From Microbulbifer sp. YPW1 (GTDB lineage Bacteria; Pseudomonadota; Gammaproteobacteria; Pseudomonadales; Cellvibrionaceae), in assembly GCF_013367775.1 (NCBI RefSeq), contig NZ_CP055157.1:4228001-4292000 (forward strand): a stretch of 64,000 nt of DNA, written 5' to 3'. Below are positions 56,888 through 64,000 of this stretch, piece after piece. The notes beneath the pieces are model-generated. The model saw only the letters and a list, made by a program, of their open reading frames with translations, did not search any database and was not told where the DNA came from. The position numbers and the translations under genes were made by a program. Numbering within the stretch: the stretch's first letter is position 1; the number at the start of each line of letters is the position of its first letter.

Positions 56888-57711
56888 AGCTCAGCATTGA
56901 CCATGTCACCGACTTCACCTACGACACCGAAGTCACCCACAGTATCCAGTACCTGCGACTGACACCCCAGGCCTCTGCCGGACAGCAAATCCTGCAATGG
57001 CACCTGGACGCACCGGGCAGTGTGCACCGCACCCTGGACACTTACGGCAATATTCTGCACGTATGCACCGTGGAGCAGCCGCACCAGGGCATCACCATTC
57101 GCGCCCAGGGCACCGCGGAGATCGGTGAAGACGAGCAACCCGAACGTGAAAACCGGATACCCCCGGAGGTTTTTTTGCGCACCTCCCCGCTCACCGAACC
57201 CAGCGATGCGATGCGGGAATTCGCACGGGGCTTTCGCCCGGCAAGCGCGCAGGCGCAAGCGGGCCGGCACCAGCTGATTGAATTGATGTCTGCGCTGCTG
57301 GAGCGCATCCCCTACCGCAGCGGTATGACCCATGCCGAAAGCAGCGCGGCCGACGCCTTCGCCCAGGGGTTTGGGGTATGCCAGGATCACAGCCATATTT
57401 TTATCGCCTGCTGTCGCTGGCTGGGCATTCCCGCGCGCTATGTCAGTGGCTATGTGCACGCCGGAGACGACCAGCATATTGCCAGCCACGCCTGGGCCGA
57501 GGCGTGGGTGGAAGACGCCTGGTACAGCTTTGATGTGAGCAACGGGCTTTCGACCACCAACCACCACCTGAAACTGGCCCACGGCATCGATTACCTGGAT
57601 GCGTCTCCGGTACGCGGGATTCGCTGGGGTGGCGGCGCGGAAAGCATGCGCGCCTATGCCCTGGTAGACCAGGTGGATCGCCGCACAATGGAAGAGCAGG
57701 CGCAGCAGTGA
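56884..57711 (+). CDS. Transglutaminase-family protein of the ATP-grasp cluster
   Basis: A 275-residue cytoplasmic protein from the ATG at 56884; a longer frame from 56743 is inside the alpha-E gene and is not credible. It has the N-terminal beta domain (KLSIDHVTDFTYDTEVTHSIQYLRLTPQ) and a transglutaminase-like core with Cys in GFGVCQDHSHIFIACCRWLGIPARYVSG, His in SHAWAEAWVED and Asp in WYSFDVSNG. It could cleave amide bonds made by the ATP-grasp enzyme. It is translationally coupled to the alpha-E gene. Confidence 0.92.
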   Translation: MKLSIDHVTDFTYDTEVTHSIQYLRLTPQASAGQQILQWHLDAPGSVHRTLDTYGNILHVCTVEQPHQGITIRAQGTAEIGEDEQPERENRIPPEVFLRTSPLTEPSDAMREFARGFRPASAQAQAGRHQLIELMSALLERIPYRSGMTHAESSAADAFAQGFGVCQDHSHIFIACCRWLGIPARYVSGYVHAGDDQHIASHAWAEAWVEDAWYSFDVSNGLSTTNHHLKLAHGIDYLDASPVRGIRWGGGAESMRAYALVDQVDRRTMEEQAQQ

Positions 57712-57778
57712 GCAGACTCATGACAAGTTCCCCGGCTGGTGCTACCTTTCCTGCGCACAACACGCGCACAGGATTGCC

Positions 57779-58489
57779 ATGACGTACTGTATTGCCATGC
57801 GATTGAACGAGGGGCTGGTGTTTGCCTCAGACACCCGCACCAACGCCGGTGTCGACCAGGTTGCCAGCTTTCGCAAAATGCACCTTTTCCAGCAGTCGGG
57901 GGAACGCTGCTTTACCCTGCTCACCTCCGGCAACCTCGCTACGTCCCAGAACCTGATCAGCCGCCTGCAGATCCAGATTGAAGAGAATGAGGAGCACAAC
58001 CTGTTTACCGTCGGCAGCCTGTTTCGCGCCGCGGAACTCATCGGCGAACAGGTGAAGTCGATCATTTCCCACAATGCCCAGGGACAGCAGAATGCCGGCG
58101 TGGACTTTGGCAGCCACATCCTGTTCGGCGGGCAGATTCGCGGCGAGGCGCCACGCCTGTTCCATATCTACCCCGAGGGCAACTTCATCGAGGCCACCGA
58201 AGATACCCCCTACCTGCAGATTGGCGAGAGCAAATACGGCAAACCCATCCTGGACCGGATCATCCACTACGATACCGGCCTGAACCAGGCGGTAAAATGC
58301 GCCCTGATTTCCTTCGACTCGACTATGCACTCGAATTTATCGGTGGGTATGCCGCTGGATATTGCCGTGTATCGCAATGACGCGCTGGAACTCAGCATGG
58401 AGCGGATCGAAGCGGACGATGATTACTTCAACCGCCTGCGACAGTCATGGAGTGCCGGCATCAAACTGCTGTTTGACGATATGCCGTGA
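57779..58489 (+). CDS. Anbu proteasome-type protease
   Basis: A 236-residue Ntn-hydrolase of the Anbu (bacterial proteasome homologue) family. The N-terminal Thr2 of MTYCIAMRLNEGLVFASDTRTNAG is the predicted nucleophile after Met removal, and the later Asp/Lys pattern (DTRTNAG, RKMHLF) fits. Anbu forms helical assemblies and is nearly always encoded with the three preceding genes, as here. AGGA lies five bases ahead of the ATG. It shares the sigma-54-headed transcript by position; 67 bases separate it from the transglutaminase gene. Confidence 0.93.
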   Translation: MTYCIAMRLNEGLVFASDTRTNAGVDQVASFRKMHLFQQSGERCFTLLTSGNLATSQNLISRLQIQIEENEEHNLFTVGSLFRAAELIGEQVKSIISHNAQGQQNAGVDFGSHILFGGQIRGEAPRLFHIYPEGNFIEATEDTPYLQIGESKYGKPILDRIIHYDTGLNQAVKCALISFDSTMHSNLSVGMPLDIAVYRNDALELSMERIEADDDYFNRLRQSWSAGIKLLFDDMP

Positions 58490-58510
58490 CTGCAGGCCGA
58501 ACCAGAACGC

Positions 58511-58528
58511 GCAGGCGCTTGCGCCTGC
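58511..58528. terminator. Hairpin between convergent genes
   Basis: A perfect 8-bp stem GCAGGCGC/GCGCCTGC with a 2-base loop in the 54-base gap between the converging Anbu and permease genes. It has no T run on either side, so any terminator activity is uncertain. Confidence 0.4.
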
Positions 58529-58543
58529 CGTCCAGTCGGATTC

Positions 58544-59866
58544 TCAATCACTCTGCAGCGCATCGATAGGGTTGAGGCGCGAAGCCTTGATTGCCGGATA
58601 CACCCCGAACAGCAGGCCGATGGCCGCACATACGCTGAATGACAGCAGTATCCCGCTCAGCGACCAGGACACGGCCCAGCCCGCATAGAGCGCAATCACT
58701 TCCGACAGCAACACGCCGAACAGAATACCCAGCAAGCCGCCGAGAATGGCAATGGTGAAGCTTTCAATCAGGTACTGACTGCGGATATCCCGCCGCGTTG
58801 CACCTACGGCGCGCAGCAGGCCAATTTCGCTGGTGCGCTCTAGTACCGTGGCGAGCATGATATTCATGATGCCGATGCCCCCGACCAACAAAGAAATGCC
58901 GGCAACACAGGACATCACGATATTGAAAATGGCCTGGGTTTCCATCTTCTGTGCCATCAGTGCCGCCGGTACCACCATGGTGAAATCCTTGACGCTGTTG
59001 TGACGACGATTGAGCAGGTGGGCAATGGCCCGCGCCGCCTCACCGGCATCGGTGCCGTCCACCAGCCTGAATTTCAATTCGGTCACTTCCGCGGCGAGCG
59101 GCTCACTGGGGAAGCGCTGCATCGCGGCGGACAGGGGGATAAATACCTGATCCTGCTCCGCGCCGAGACGCACCCCCTCAAACTCAGAACCTGCCACAAA
59201 CGGCGAGTCGAGCACGCCGACGACGGTAAACCAGAGCTGATTGATCTTGATCCGCTCCCCCAGCGCAGAGCGCCCGGGGAACAGTTGCCGCGCTACCGAC
59301 TCCCCCAGCACCGCCACCTGGGCGAAATACTGCTCATCTTCGGGCTCAATCAAGCGACCGGCAGCGAGTTCAAACGGAGACATACGGAAATACGCGGGAC
59401 TGACACCGGTAGCTGCGGCCTCGCTTTTTCCAAAACGGCTATAAAGAGCGTAGGTTTCCAGGGATTTCTGGGCCGCGAAGGCCTCGACAAAATTCAGGGT
59501 AGCCAGCACCGCCTCGCCGTCGCGCAGGCTGAGACCCGCGGACTGCTTGCGCTGTTCGAACAGCTCCTCCTTCTCCAGCTCCGGCCCCTGCACAATCAGG
59601 TTGTTGAGGCCCATTGTCTCGATCATGCGCAGGGCTTCGCGCTCGGCGCCCTTGCCGATATTGAGCATGGCGATCACCGCACCGACGCCAAAGATCATGC
59701 CCAGCAGAGTCAACAGGGTACGCAGCTTGTGCTGGGAAAGTTCTGCCAACGCTTCACGAAAACTGGTCAGCAGCGCACCGCGGCCACGGGACAGTTTGAA
59801 CAGTGCAACAAACTGCGCAAACCGGGAACTGCCAAACGCTCCTACCGCGTTGTCTTGCGCGCTCAT
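58544..59866 (-). CDS. MacB-like ABC transporter permease
   Basis: A 440-residue FtsX/MacB-type permease: N-terminal membrane segment after ELSQHKLRTLLTLLGMIFGVGAVIAMLNIGKGAE, a large periplasmic MacB_PCD domain (~70-290), then three C-terminal membrane segments (GISLLVGGIGIMNIMLATVLERTSEIGLLRAVGA...). It works with the ATPase at 63040 and the adaptors to move substrates from the periplasm. It overlaps the adaptor gene before it by 4 bases. It is the last gene of the five-gene operon. Confidence 0.93.
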   Translation of the reverse strand: MSAQDNAVGAFGSSRFAQFVALFKLSRGRGALLTSFREALAELSQHKLRTLLTLLGMIFGVGAVIAMLNIGKGAEREALRMIETMGLNNLIVQGPELEKEELFEQRKQSAGLSLRDGEAVLATLNFVEAFAAQKSLETYALYSRFGKSEAAATGVSPAYFRMSPFELAAGRLIEPEDEQYFAQVAVLGESVARQLFPGRSALGERIKINQLWFTVVGVLDSPFVAGSEFEGVRLGAEQDQVFIPLSAAMQRFPSEPLAAEVTELKFRLVDGTDAGEAARAIAHLLNRRHNSVKDFTMVVPAALMAQKMETQAIFNIVMSCVAGISLLVGGIGIMNIMLATVLERTSEIGLLRAVGATRRDIRSQYLIESFTIAILGGLLGILFGVLLSEVIALYAGWAVSWSLSGILLSFSVCAAIGLLFGVYPAIKASRLNPIDALQSD

Positions 59867-61086
59867 GTATCTGCCTCCTGCGACATCCGGCCTGCCGGAG
59901 ATACCTCGTAGAGGGAAATCCGCTCACCGGGCTCGAGGCCTTCGGTGATTTCAATGTGCGTGGGGGTCACCTGCCCTGTAGTGACATTGCGACGCTGGAA
60001 GCGCCCATCGCGGTAGAGATAGACAAAGGCACCCGCACCATCCCGGAACAGGCTCTGCGCCGGGATTTCCAGGCGCGGACTGGCATCCACCACCTGAATC
60101 TGCGCACGCACGTCGCGATCGAGTTTGAATTGCCGGGGAAACTGCTCATCAAACGCCGCCACTACCTGATAGTACTTTTGAGGATTGCCCCGCTCGATGG
60201 TCGAGGGCGCCGCGCTGACAGTTTTCACTTTGGCGGCGAAGCGCTTTGCGGGATCCGTCTCGAACCACACGCTCACCGCCTGCCCTTCCGCAAGACCAAT
60301 CGCCTCGCGCTCTGCTACCTGCAGCTTTGCCTGCATCACGCTGGTATCCGGCAGGTCGGCAACCTTGTGCCCCGGCCAAACTTGACCGCCCACCTTGGGT
60401 TTGTCCCCGCGCCAGTTGGCGGCATAGGTCAAGATGCCATCGTGGGGCGCCACAATTTCCAGCTCTGACAGCCCCTCCTGCAAACGCCCTATCTGCGCGC
60501 TGTGCTTTTGTTGTGCCACTGCGAGCACGGCCAGCTCGCCCTCGGCACCGGTCGCGAAGCGCTCGCTTTTCCAGTCCAGGTAATCCAGTTTCGATTGCAG
60601 GTAGCGGGTATCCAGCTGCTCTTCCAGGATCTCCAAGCGCGACTTGAGTCGGTCATCGTCCACGGAAAAACGCTCGGCAAAGCCCTTCTCGACCGCCACC
60701 TGGTCAATATCCGCGAGAATCGCCACCTGCTCGGTATCCAGCAGGCCACGCTTTTCCCGCAGGTCTTCTTCTGCCTGGGTCAACTCACTTTTCGCGTAGC
60801 TCTGGCGTCGACGCATCGACTCGCCATCAAAACGGGCGATCACATCGCCCTTTTTCACCAGCGAATACTCCGGCGCAAGCCAGGCAATAAATTTCGGCGG
60901 CCCCGATGATGGTGCCTGAATGGCGGTGGCGGACTCCGCCTGCAGTTCACCCCGCGCCGGCACCAGCCCTACCCTTTCGACGTACTGAACTTCGAAAAGC
61001 AGCGGTTCCGACTGCTTTTCTGCGCAGGCGCCAAGCAGCGTGGACAGACACAAAAGCAGGATACTTAACGAGGATTTTGACTTCAC
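59863..61086 (-). CDS. Lipoprotein adaptor (HlyD/MacA-like), third of three
   Basis: A 407-residue periplasmic adaptor. The signal sequence ends in a lipobox (LLGACAEKQ). It then has lipoyl-type half (PPKFIAWLAPEYSLVKKGDVIARFDGE), a coiled-coil hairpin (~90-200), the second lipoyl half (LEIVAPHDGILTYAANWRGDKPKVGGQVWPGHKV) and beta-barrel domains. Adaptors join a MacB-type permease to an outer-membrane channel. Overlaps of 4 bases on both sides show tight coupling. Confidence 0.9.
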   Translation of the reverse strand: MKSKSSLSILLLCLSTLLGACAEKQSEPLLFEVQYVERVGLVPARGELQAESATAIQAPSSGPPKFIAWLAPEYSLVKKGDVIARFDGESMRRRQSYAKSELTQAEEDLREKRGLLDTEQVAILADIDQVAVEKGFAERFSVDDDRLKSRLEILEEQLDTRYLQSKLDYLDWKSERFATGAEGELAVLAVAQQKHSAQIGRLQEGLSELEIVAPHDGILTYAANWRGDKPKVGGQVWPGHKVADLPDTSVMQAKLQVAEREAIGLAEGQAVSVWFETDPAKRFAAKVKTVSAAPSTIERGNPQKYYQVVAAFDEQFPRQFKLDRDVRAQIQVVDASPRLEIPAQSLFRDGAGAFVYLYRDGRFQRRNVTTGQVTPTHIEITEGLEPGERISLYEVSPAGRMSQEADT

Positions 61087-62099
61087 AGCACCTCCTCCGC
61101 CGACGCCAGCTTTTTCCCCGCGGGATCGCCAAGGGACAGGGATGCCGTCATGCCGGGTTTCAACGACGAGCCTCCAGTTTCCTCAAGCCCCACCAGCAGA
61201 TCGACTACCCGGCGCCGGTCACCTGTGGCGCGGTCGCGCACCACCCTTCCAAGCTCCAGAATCTCGCCGCGCAAGGTAACCGCTTCCGCACCATCGATGG
61301 CCACGGCTACGTCCGTACCGATACTCAGGTATGCCTTGTCTACCTCATCGGCCTGCGCGCGTACCCGCATCTGACTGAGATCAGAGATCTGCAGCACCGG
61401 CTGACCAAATCGCACCGATTCACCCGCGGAGGGCTTTTCCCCCTTCCAGTTGGCGACGTACTGCACCAGGCCCGAGATAGACGCTTTAACCTTGAGCTTT
61501 TCCACTTCAGACTCGAGCACCGCCACCTCCCCTTCGGAGCGCGCGACCTTATGCCTGGCCATGGAGATACGCAGCTCACCCGTGCGCTTGTGCATTTCCG
61601 CGAGCTTGCGCGCCAGGGTCAGGTCGTTGCGGGCAATTTCAAAATCAATTGCGGCTTTTTCCCGTTCGATTCTCGACATGGACTGATCGAGGATCTTGGC
61701 TCGGCGCTCCGCCTTTTCGAATTCCGCGCGCTTTTCCTCGATCGCCAGAATATCGTCTTTTGCGGTCTGCTTTTCCTTGAGTAGGGTATTGTTGAGCTCA
61801 CTGCGCCACTGCTTGAGCTCGGACTTCTTTTCGATCAGCCGCTCGCGCACCGCCTTGTCATCGAACGCGACCACAACCTCACCCTCTGCTACTTGACTGT
61901 TTTCGGGCACCATGCGCTTGATGCTGTACTGCCACATGCGGTCGATCGCTGGTGGCGCCACCATGACCGAGCGCGCCGATTCCAGCTCTCCTGCAATCGG
62001 CAGTATCGACGTGCGCGCCGACCGATGCGCTGTTTCCGTGATTTCCTCGCCACAACAGGCGGTGAGCAGTAAGGTGAGTAACGCGGCCATCTTTCTCAT
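61083..62099 (-). CDS. Lipoprotein adaptor (HlyD/MacA-like), second of three
   Basis: A 338-residue adaptor with a short lipoprotein signal (MAALLTLLLTACCGEE). Lipoyl halves are KRMVPENSQVAEGEVVVAFDDKAV and KASISGLVQYVANWKGEKPSAGESVRFGQPV, flanking a long coiled coil (~80-190). It is clearly different in sequence from its two neighbours. It overlaps both by 4 bases. A barrel domain follows (VDKAYLSIGTDVAVAIDGAE). Confidence 0.9.
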   Translation of the reverse strand: MRKMAALLTLLLTACCGEEITETAHRSARTSILPIAGELESARSVMVAPPAIDRMWQYSIKRMVPENSQVAEGEVVVAFDDKAVRERLIEKKSELKQWRSELNNTLLKEKQTAKDDILAIEEKRAEFEKAERRAKILDQSMSRIEREKAAIDFEIARNDLTLARKLAEMHKRTGELRISMARHKVARSEGEVAVLESEVEKLKVKASISGLVQYVANWKGEKPSAGESVRFGQPVLQISDLSQMRVRAQADEVDKAYLSIGTDVAVAIDGAEAVTLRGEILELGRVVRDRATGDRRRVVDLLVGLEETGGSSLKPGMTASLSLGDPAGKKLASAEEVL

Positions 62100-63052
62100 T
62101 GGGCTGCCCCCGCAAATTCAATGCGCGCACCCATGCCCGGCAGTAGTTCAACCTCTGGCATTTCGATGAATTTGAATACCAGGCGATAATAAAGTCCCGG
62201 CCCCAACTGCTGTCGTTTTTGCGGCTGCGTAGAAACTTCGGCAAGCCGTGTGGGAATACGGCGTTCCAGATAAGCATCAAATACCAGCTCGGCTTCCTGC
62301 CCGCTTTGTACCCGGCCTGCGTCCACCTCATGCAGCCAGGCTTCAACGTACAGGTCGCTCAGGGAAGGGATTTCCGCAATCAACCAACCCGGTTGGGCCG
62401 TCATCCCCACAAATACCCGCTCACCGGTCCAGGGATGTTTGCCGTACAGAACCGGACCAGAGCGCTCGGCACGCAGGGACATGGACGCAAGCTGTGCGCG
62501 CTTGTGCTCGAGCCGGGTCTGCGAAGTGGCAATTTTGGCCCGCTGCTTTGTCGCCGCCACTTCGCGGGTCAGCTCAGCCTGCGCCAACTCCTTGCGCGCC
62601 TTGCGCACCGCGGACTCGGCTTCCTTCTTGGCCACCTGGTAGGACTCGAACTCGTAGGCACTCAGGTACTGCTCGGGTACCGCGGCATCGATAGCGGCCT
62701 TTTTCAGCAATAACTCCGCGCGCTTGAGAGCAAACTTTTTTTCCAGCACATCCTGCTCGAACTTACTGTCGTCTTTCTTCAGCTTTTCCTCTGCGGTTTC
62801 CAGGGCCACCATTTCCGAATCGATTTCCCCCTGAATGGTCGCGCCATCAAACACGGCGACAATCTCGCCGGGCTTTGCCACCTGCCCCTCTGGCATCAAC
62901 CACTGCACCTCCACCCGCCAGTTATCGGTCATGGGCGACATAAACGACTGGCTTTCTTCCGCCCGCAACTCTCCGCTTAGCAGCAGCGGCGCTTGCAGGG
63001 CCACCACCGGGTTTGCCGCGAACAGCAGTACAAGCAGCGCTATACGGTACAT
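62096..63052 (-). CDS. Periplasmic adaptor (HlyD/MacA-like), first of three
   Basis: A 318-residue adaptor. The ATG at 63052 starts a signal peptide (MYRIALLVLLFAANPVVALQ) without lipobox; the longer frame to 63169 runs inside the ATPase gene. Lipoyl halves are EVQWLMPEGQVAKPGEIVAVFDGA and RAERSGPVLYGKHPWTGERVFVGMTAQP, around a coiled coil (~75-180). It overlaps the ATPase gene by 13 bases. Confidence 0.9.
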   Translation of the reverse strand: MYRIALLVLLFAANPVVALQAPLLLSGELRAEESQSFMSPMTDNWRVEVQWLMPEGQVAKPGEIVAVFDGATIQGEIDSEMVALETAEEKLKKDDSKFEQDVLEKKFALKRAELLLKKAAIDAAVPEQYLSAYEFESYQVAKKEAESAVRKARKELAQAELTREVAATKQRAKIATSQTRLEHKRAQLASMSLRAERSGPVLYGKHPWTGERVFVGMTAQPGWLIAEIPSLSDLYVEAWLHEVDAGRVQSGQEAELVFDAYLERRIPTRLAEVSTQPQKRQQLGPGLYYRLVFKFIEMPEVELLPGMGARIEFAGAAQ

Positions 63053-63735
63053 TTTGAATCCTCCACCACTTCGCCGTCGCTCATCCGGATTATGCGCTGT
63101 GCGCGGCTGGCCACTTCCTGCTCGTGGGTCACCATCACAATGGTCTGGCCTTCGCTGTGCAGGGCGCAAAGCAGTTCGAGAATTTCTTCGGAGGTTTTGC
63201 TGTCGAGGTTGCCGGTGGGTTCGTCGGCAAAAATGACCTTGGGACGATTGATCAGCGCCCGTGCGATGGCCACACGCTGACGCTGGCCACCGGACATTTC
63301 AAAGGGACGATGGTCAATACGGTGGCCGAGCCCCACCCGGGTAAGCATTTCGGCGGCGCGTATACCGGCATCCTCAGAGCCACTGGCATCGGCAAATCGC
63401 AGCGGCAACATGACATTCTGCTGAGCGGTAAGACGCGGTAACAGGTGGAAAGTCTGGAAGATAAAGCCGATATGGCGATTGCGGATGGCGGAGAGGGATT
63501 CGTCGTCGAAACTGGAAACTTCGCGGCCGTCGAGCCAGTACTGGCCGGCTGTCTGCTGATCCAGACAGCCCAGGATATTCATCAGGGTCGACTTGCCGGA
63601 CCCGGACGAACCCATCACTGCGACAAATTCATTCTTTTCAATATGCAGGGAAACATCGCGCAGCGCCGTCACTTTGGCATCGCCGTCGCCATACTCCCTG
63701 CGCAACCCTTTTATTCTTATCACGCGCCAATCCAT
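63040..63735 (-). CDS. ABC transporter ATPase (MacB/LolD type)
   Basis: A 231-residue ATPase. Walker A is MGSSGSGKSTLMNILG (~41-56), the signature is MSGGQRQRVAIARAL (~141), Walker B is KVIFADEPTGNLDSKT (~163) and the switch His is in MVTHEQE (~198). It is the motor for the permease at 58544 and the first gene of the operon. A spaced inverted repeat TATGTA-N10-TACATA (63756-63777) lies just upstream and could be a regulator site. Confidence 0.95.
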   Translation of the reverse strand: MDWRVIRIKGLRREYGDGDAKVTALRDVSLHIEKNEFVAVMGSSGSGKSTLMNILGCLDQQTAGQYWLDGREVSSFDDESLSAIRNRHIGFIFQTFHLLPRLTAQQNVMLPLRFADASGSEDAGIRAAEMLTRVGLGHRIDHRPFEMSGGQRQRVAIARALINRPKVIFADEPTGNLDSKTSEEILELLCALHSEGQTIVMVTHEQEVASRAQRIIRMSDGEVVEDSKCTV

Positions 63736-63826
63736 TGTCAGCCAGCTAGCCGGCTTATGTAATACGATATCTACATATACCGTTGCAGGTTACCGAATAC
63801 CCCCTGGCAGCGCAATCAGTCCCCGA

Positions 63827-64000
63827 CTACTGCTGCTCCTTGAGCTGGGTGATCTCATCGCGCAGTTTCGCCGCAGCTTCAAACTCGAGATTCTTGGCGT
63901 GCTGGTACATCTGCTCTTCCAGCTCTTCGATCCTGGCCCAGCGCTGCTGATCAGTGAGCGGCTTCTGGTCGGCTTTATAGGCTCCGCCTTTCTCCGCCAC
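63827..64000 (-). CDS. uvrB: Excinuclease ABC subunit B, C-terminal end
   Basis: The last 57 codons of a gene that enters from the right edge. The visible end is the UVR (UvrC-binding) domain: RIEELEEQMYQHAKNLEFEA and AKLRDEITQLKEQQ. UvrB is the damage-verifying helicase-like subunit of nucleotide excision repair. Only this domain can be seen. Confidence 0.92.
   Translation of the reverse strand: MAEKGGAYKADQKPLTDQQRWARIEELEEQMYQHAKNLEFEAAAKLRDEITQLKEQQ

Overview
The window looks like a chromosomal segment of a marine gammaproteobacterium, probably Cellvibrionales and perhaps Microbulbifer. That is inferred from the thrS-infC-rpmI-rplT-pheS-pheT-ihfA-merR block followed by tRNA-Pro, protein-level resemblance to Pseudomonas-type sequences, moderately high GC, and large secreted FN3/RHS proteins. 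The species cannot be fixed from sequence alone.

Layout. (1) 1-23156, minus strand: an exported-protein locus. A rhodanese-like exported protein and an exported transglutaminase-fold protein precede a giant protein of about 4,700 residues with glycine-rich modules, Ig-like and FN3 domains; four frameshifts now break it. A Sec-exported RHS/YD-repeat protein with a Cys/Lys-rich tip follows, then a small overlapping candidate immunity gene. Next come a REP-associated (Y1) transposase with a duplicated 5' end and the start of another exported protein that runs off the left edge. Palindromes resembling the repeat beside the transposase occur inside the RHS and giant genes. (2) 23767-27674, plus strand: a decayed accessory stretch with a deleted amidohydrolase, a hotdog-fold protein, an elaA-like gene with an in-frame stop, and a frameshifted N-acyl-D-amino-acid deacylase. 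(3) About 28150-44734: an apparent island at the 3' end of tRNA-Pro(GGG), bounded by a 15-bp repeat inside about 90 bp of related flank. Its left half is an NAD module: nadR, pnuC, NMNAT-Nudix, nadV, an ADP-ribosylglycohydrolase, a HAD nucleotidase, an NrtR-type regulator, an SPFH protein and an NAD-kinase-like protein. At least six matching 21-22 bp palindromes, several over likely promoters, predict NrtR control. Its right half has an AlpA-like regulator, an HUH replication protein, an Abi-C protein, a reverse transcriptase and small orphan genes.

(4) 44721-52852, minus strand: conserved core (tRNA-Pro, merR-like gene, ihfA, pheT, pheS, rplT, rpmI, infC with an AUU start, thrS, tRNA-Val). 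(5) 53296-58489, plus strand: an EamA transporter, then the ATP-grasp / alpha-E / transglutaminase / Anbu operon behind a strong sigma-54 promoter match. (6) 58544-63735, minus strand: a MacB-like ABC exporter with one ATPase, one permease and three different adaptor proteins. The 3' end of uvrB closes the window.

The best candidates for something undescribed are the NAD module on a tRNA-borne island that also carries a reverse transcriptase and an Abi-C gene, and the rhodanese-like / transglutaminase-like / giant protein / RHS locus. All functional statements come from reading motifs; no database search was possible.
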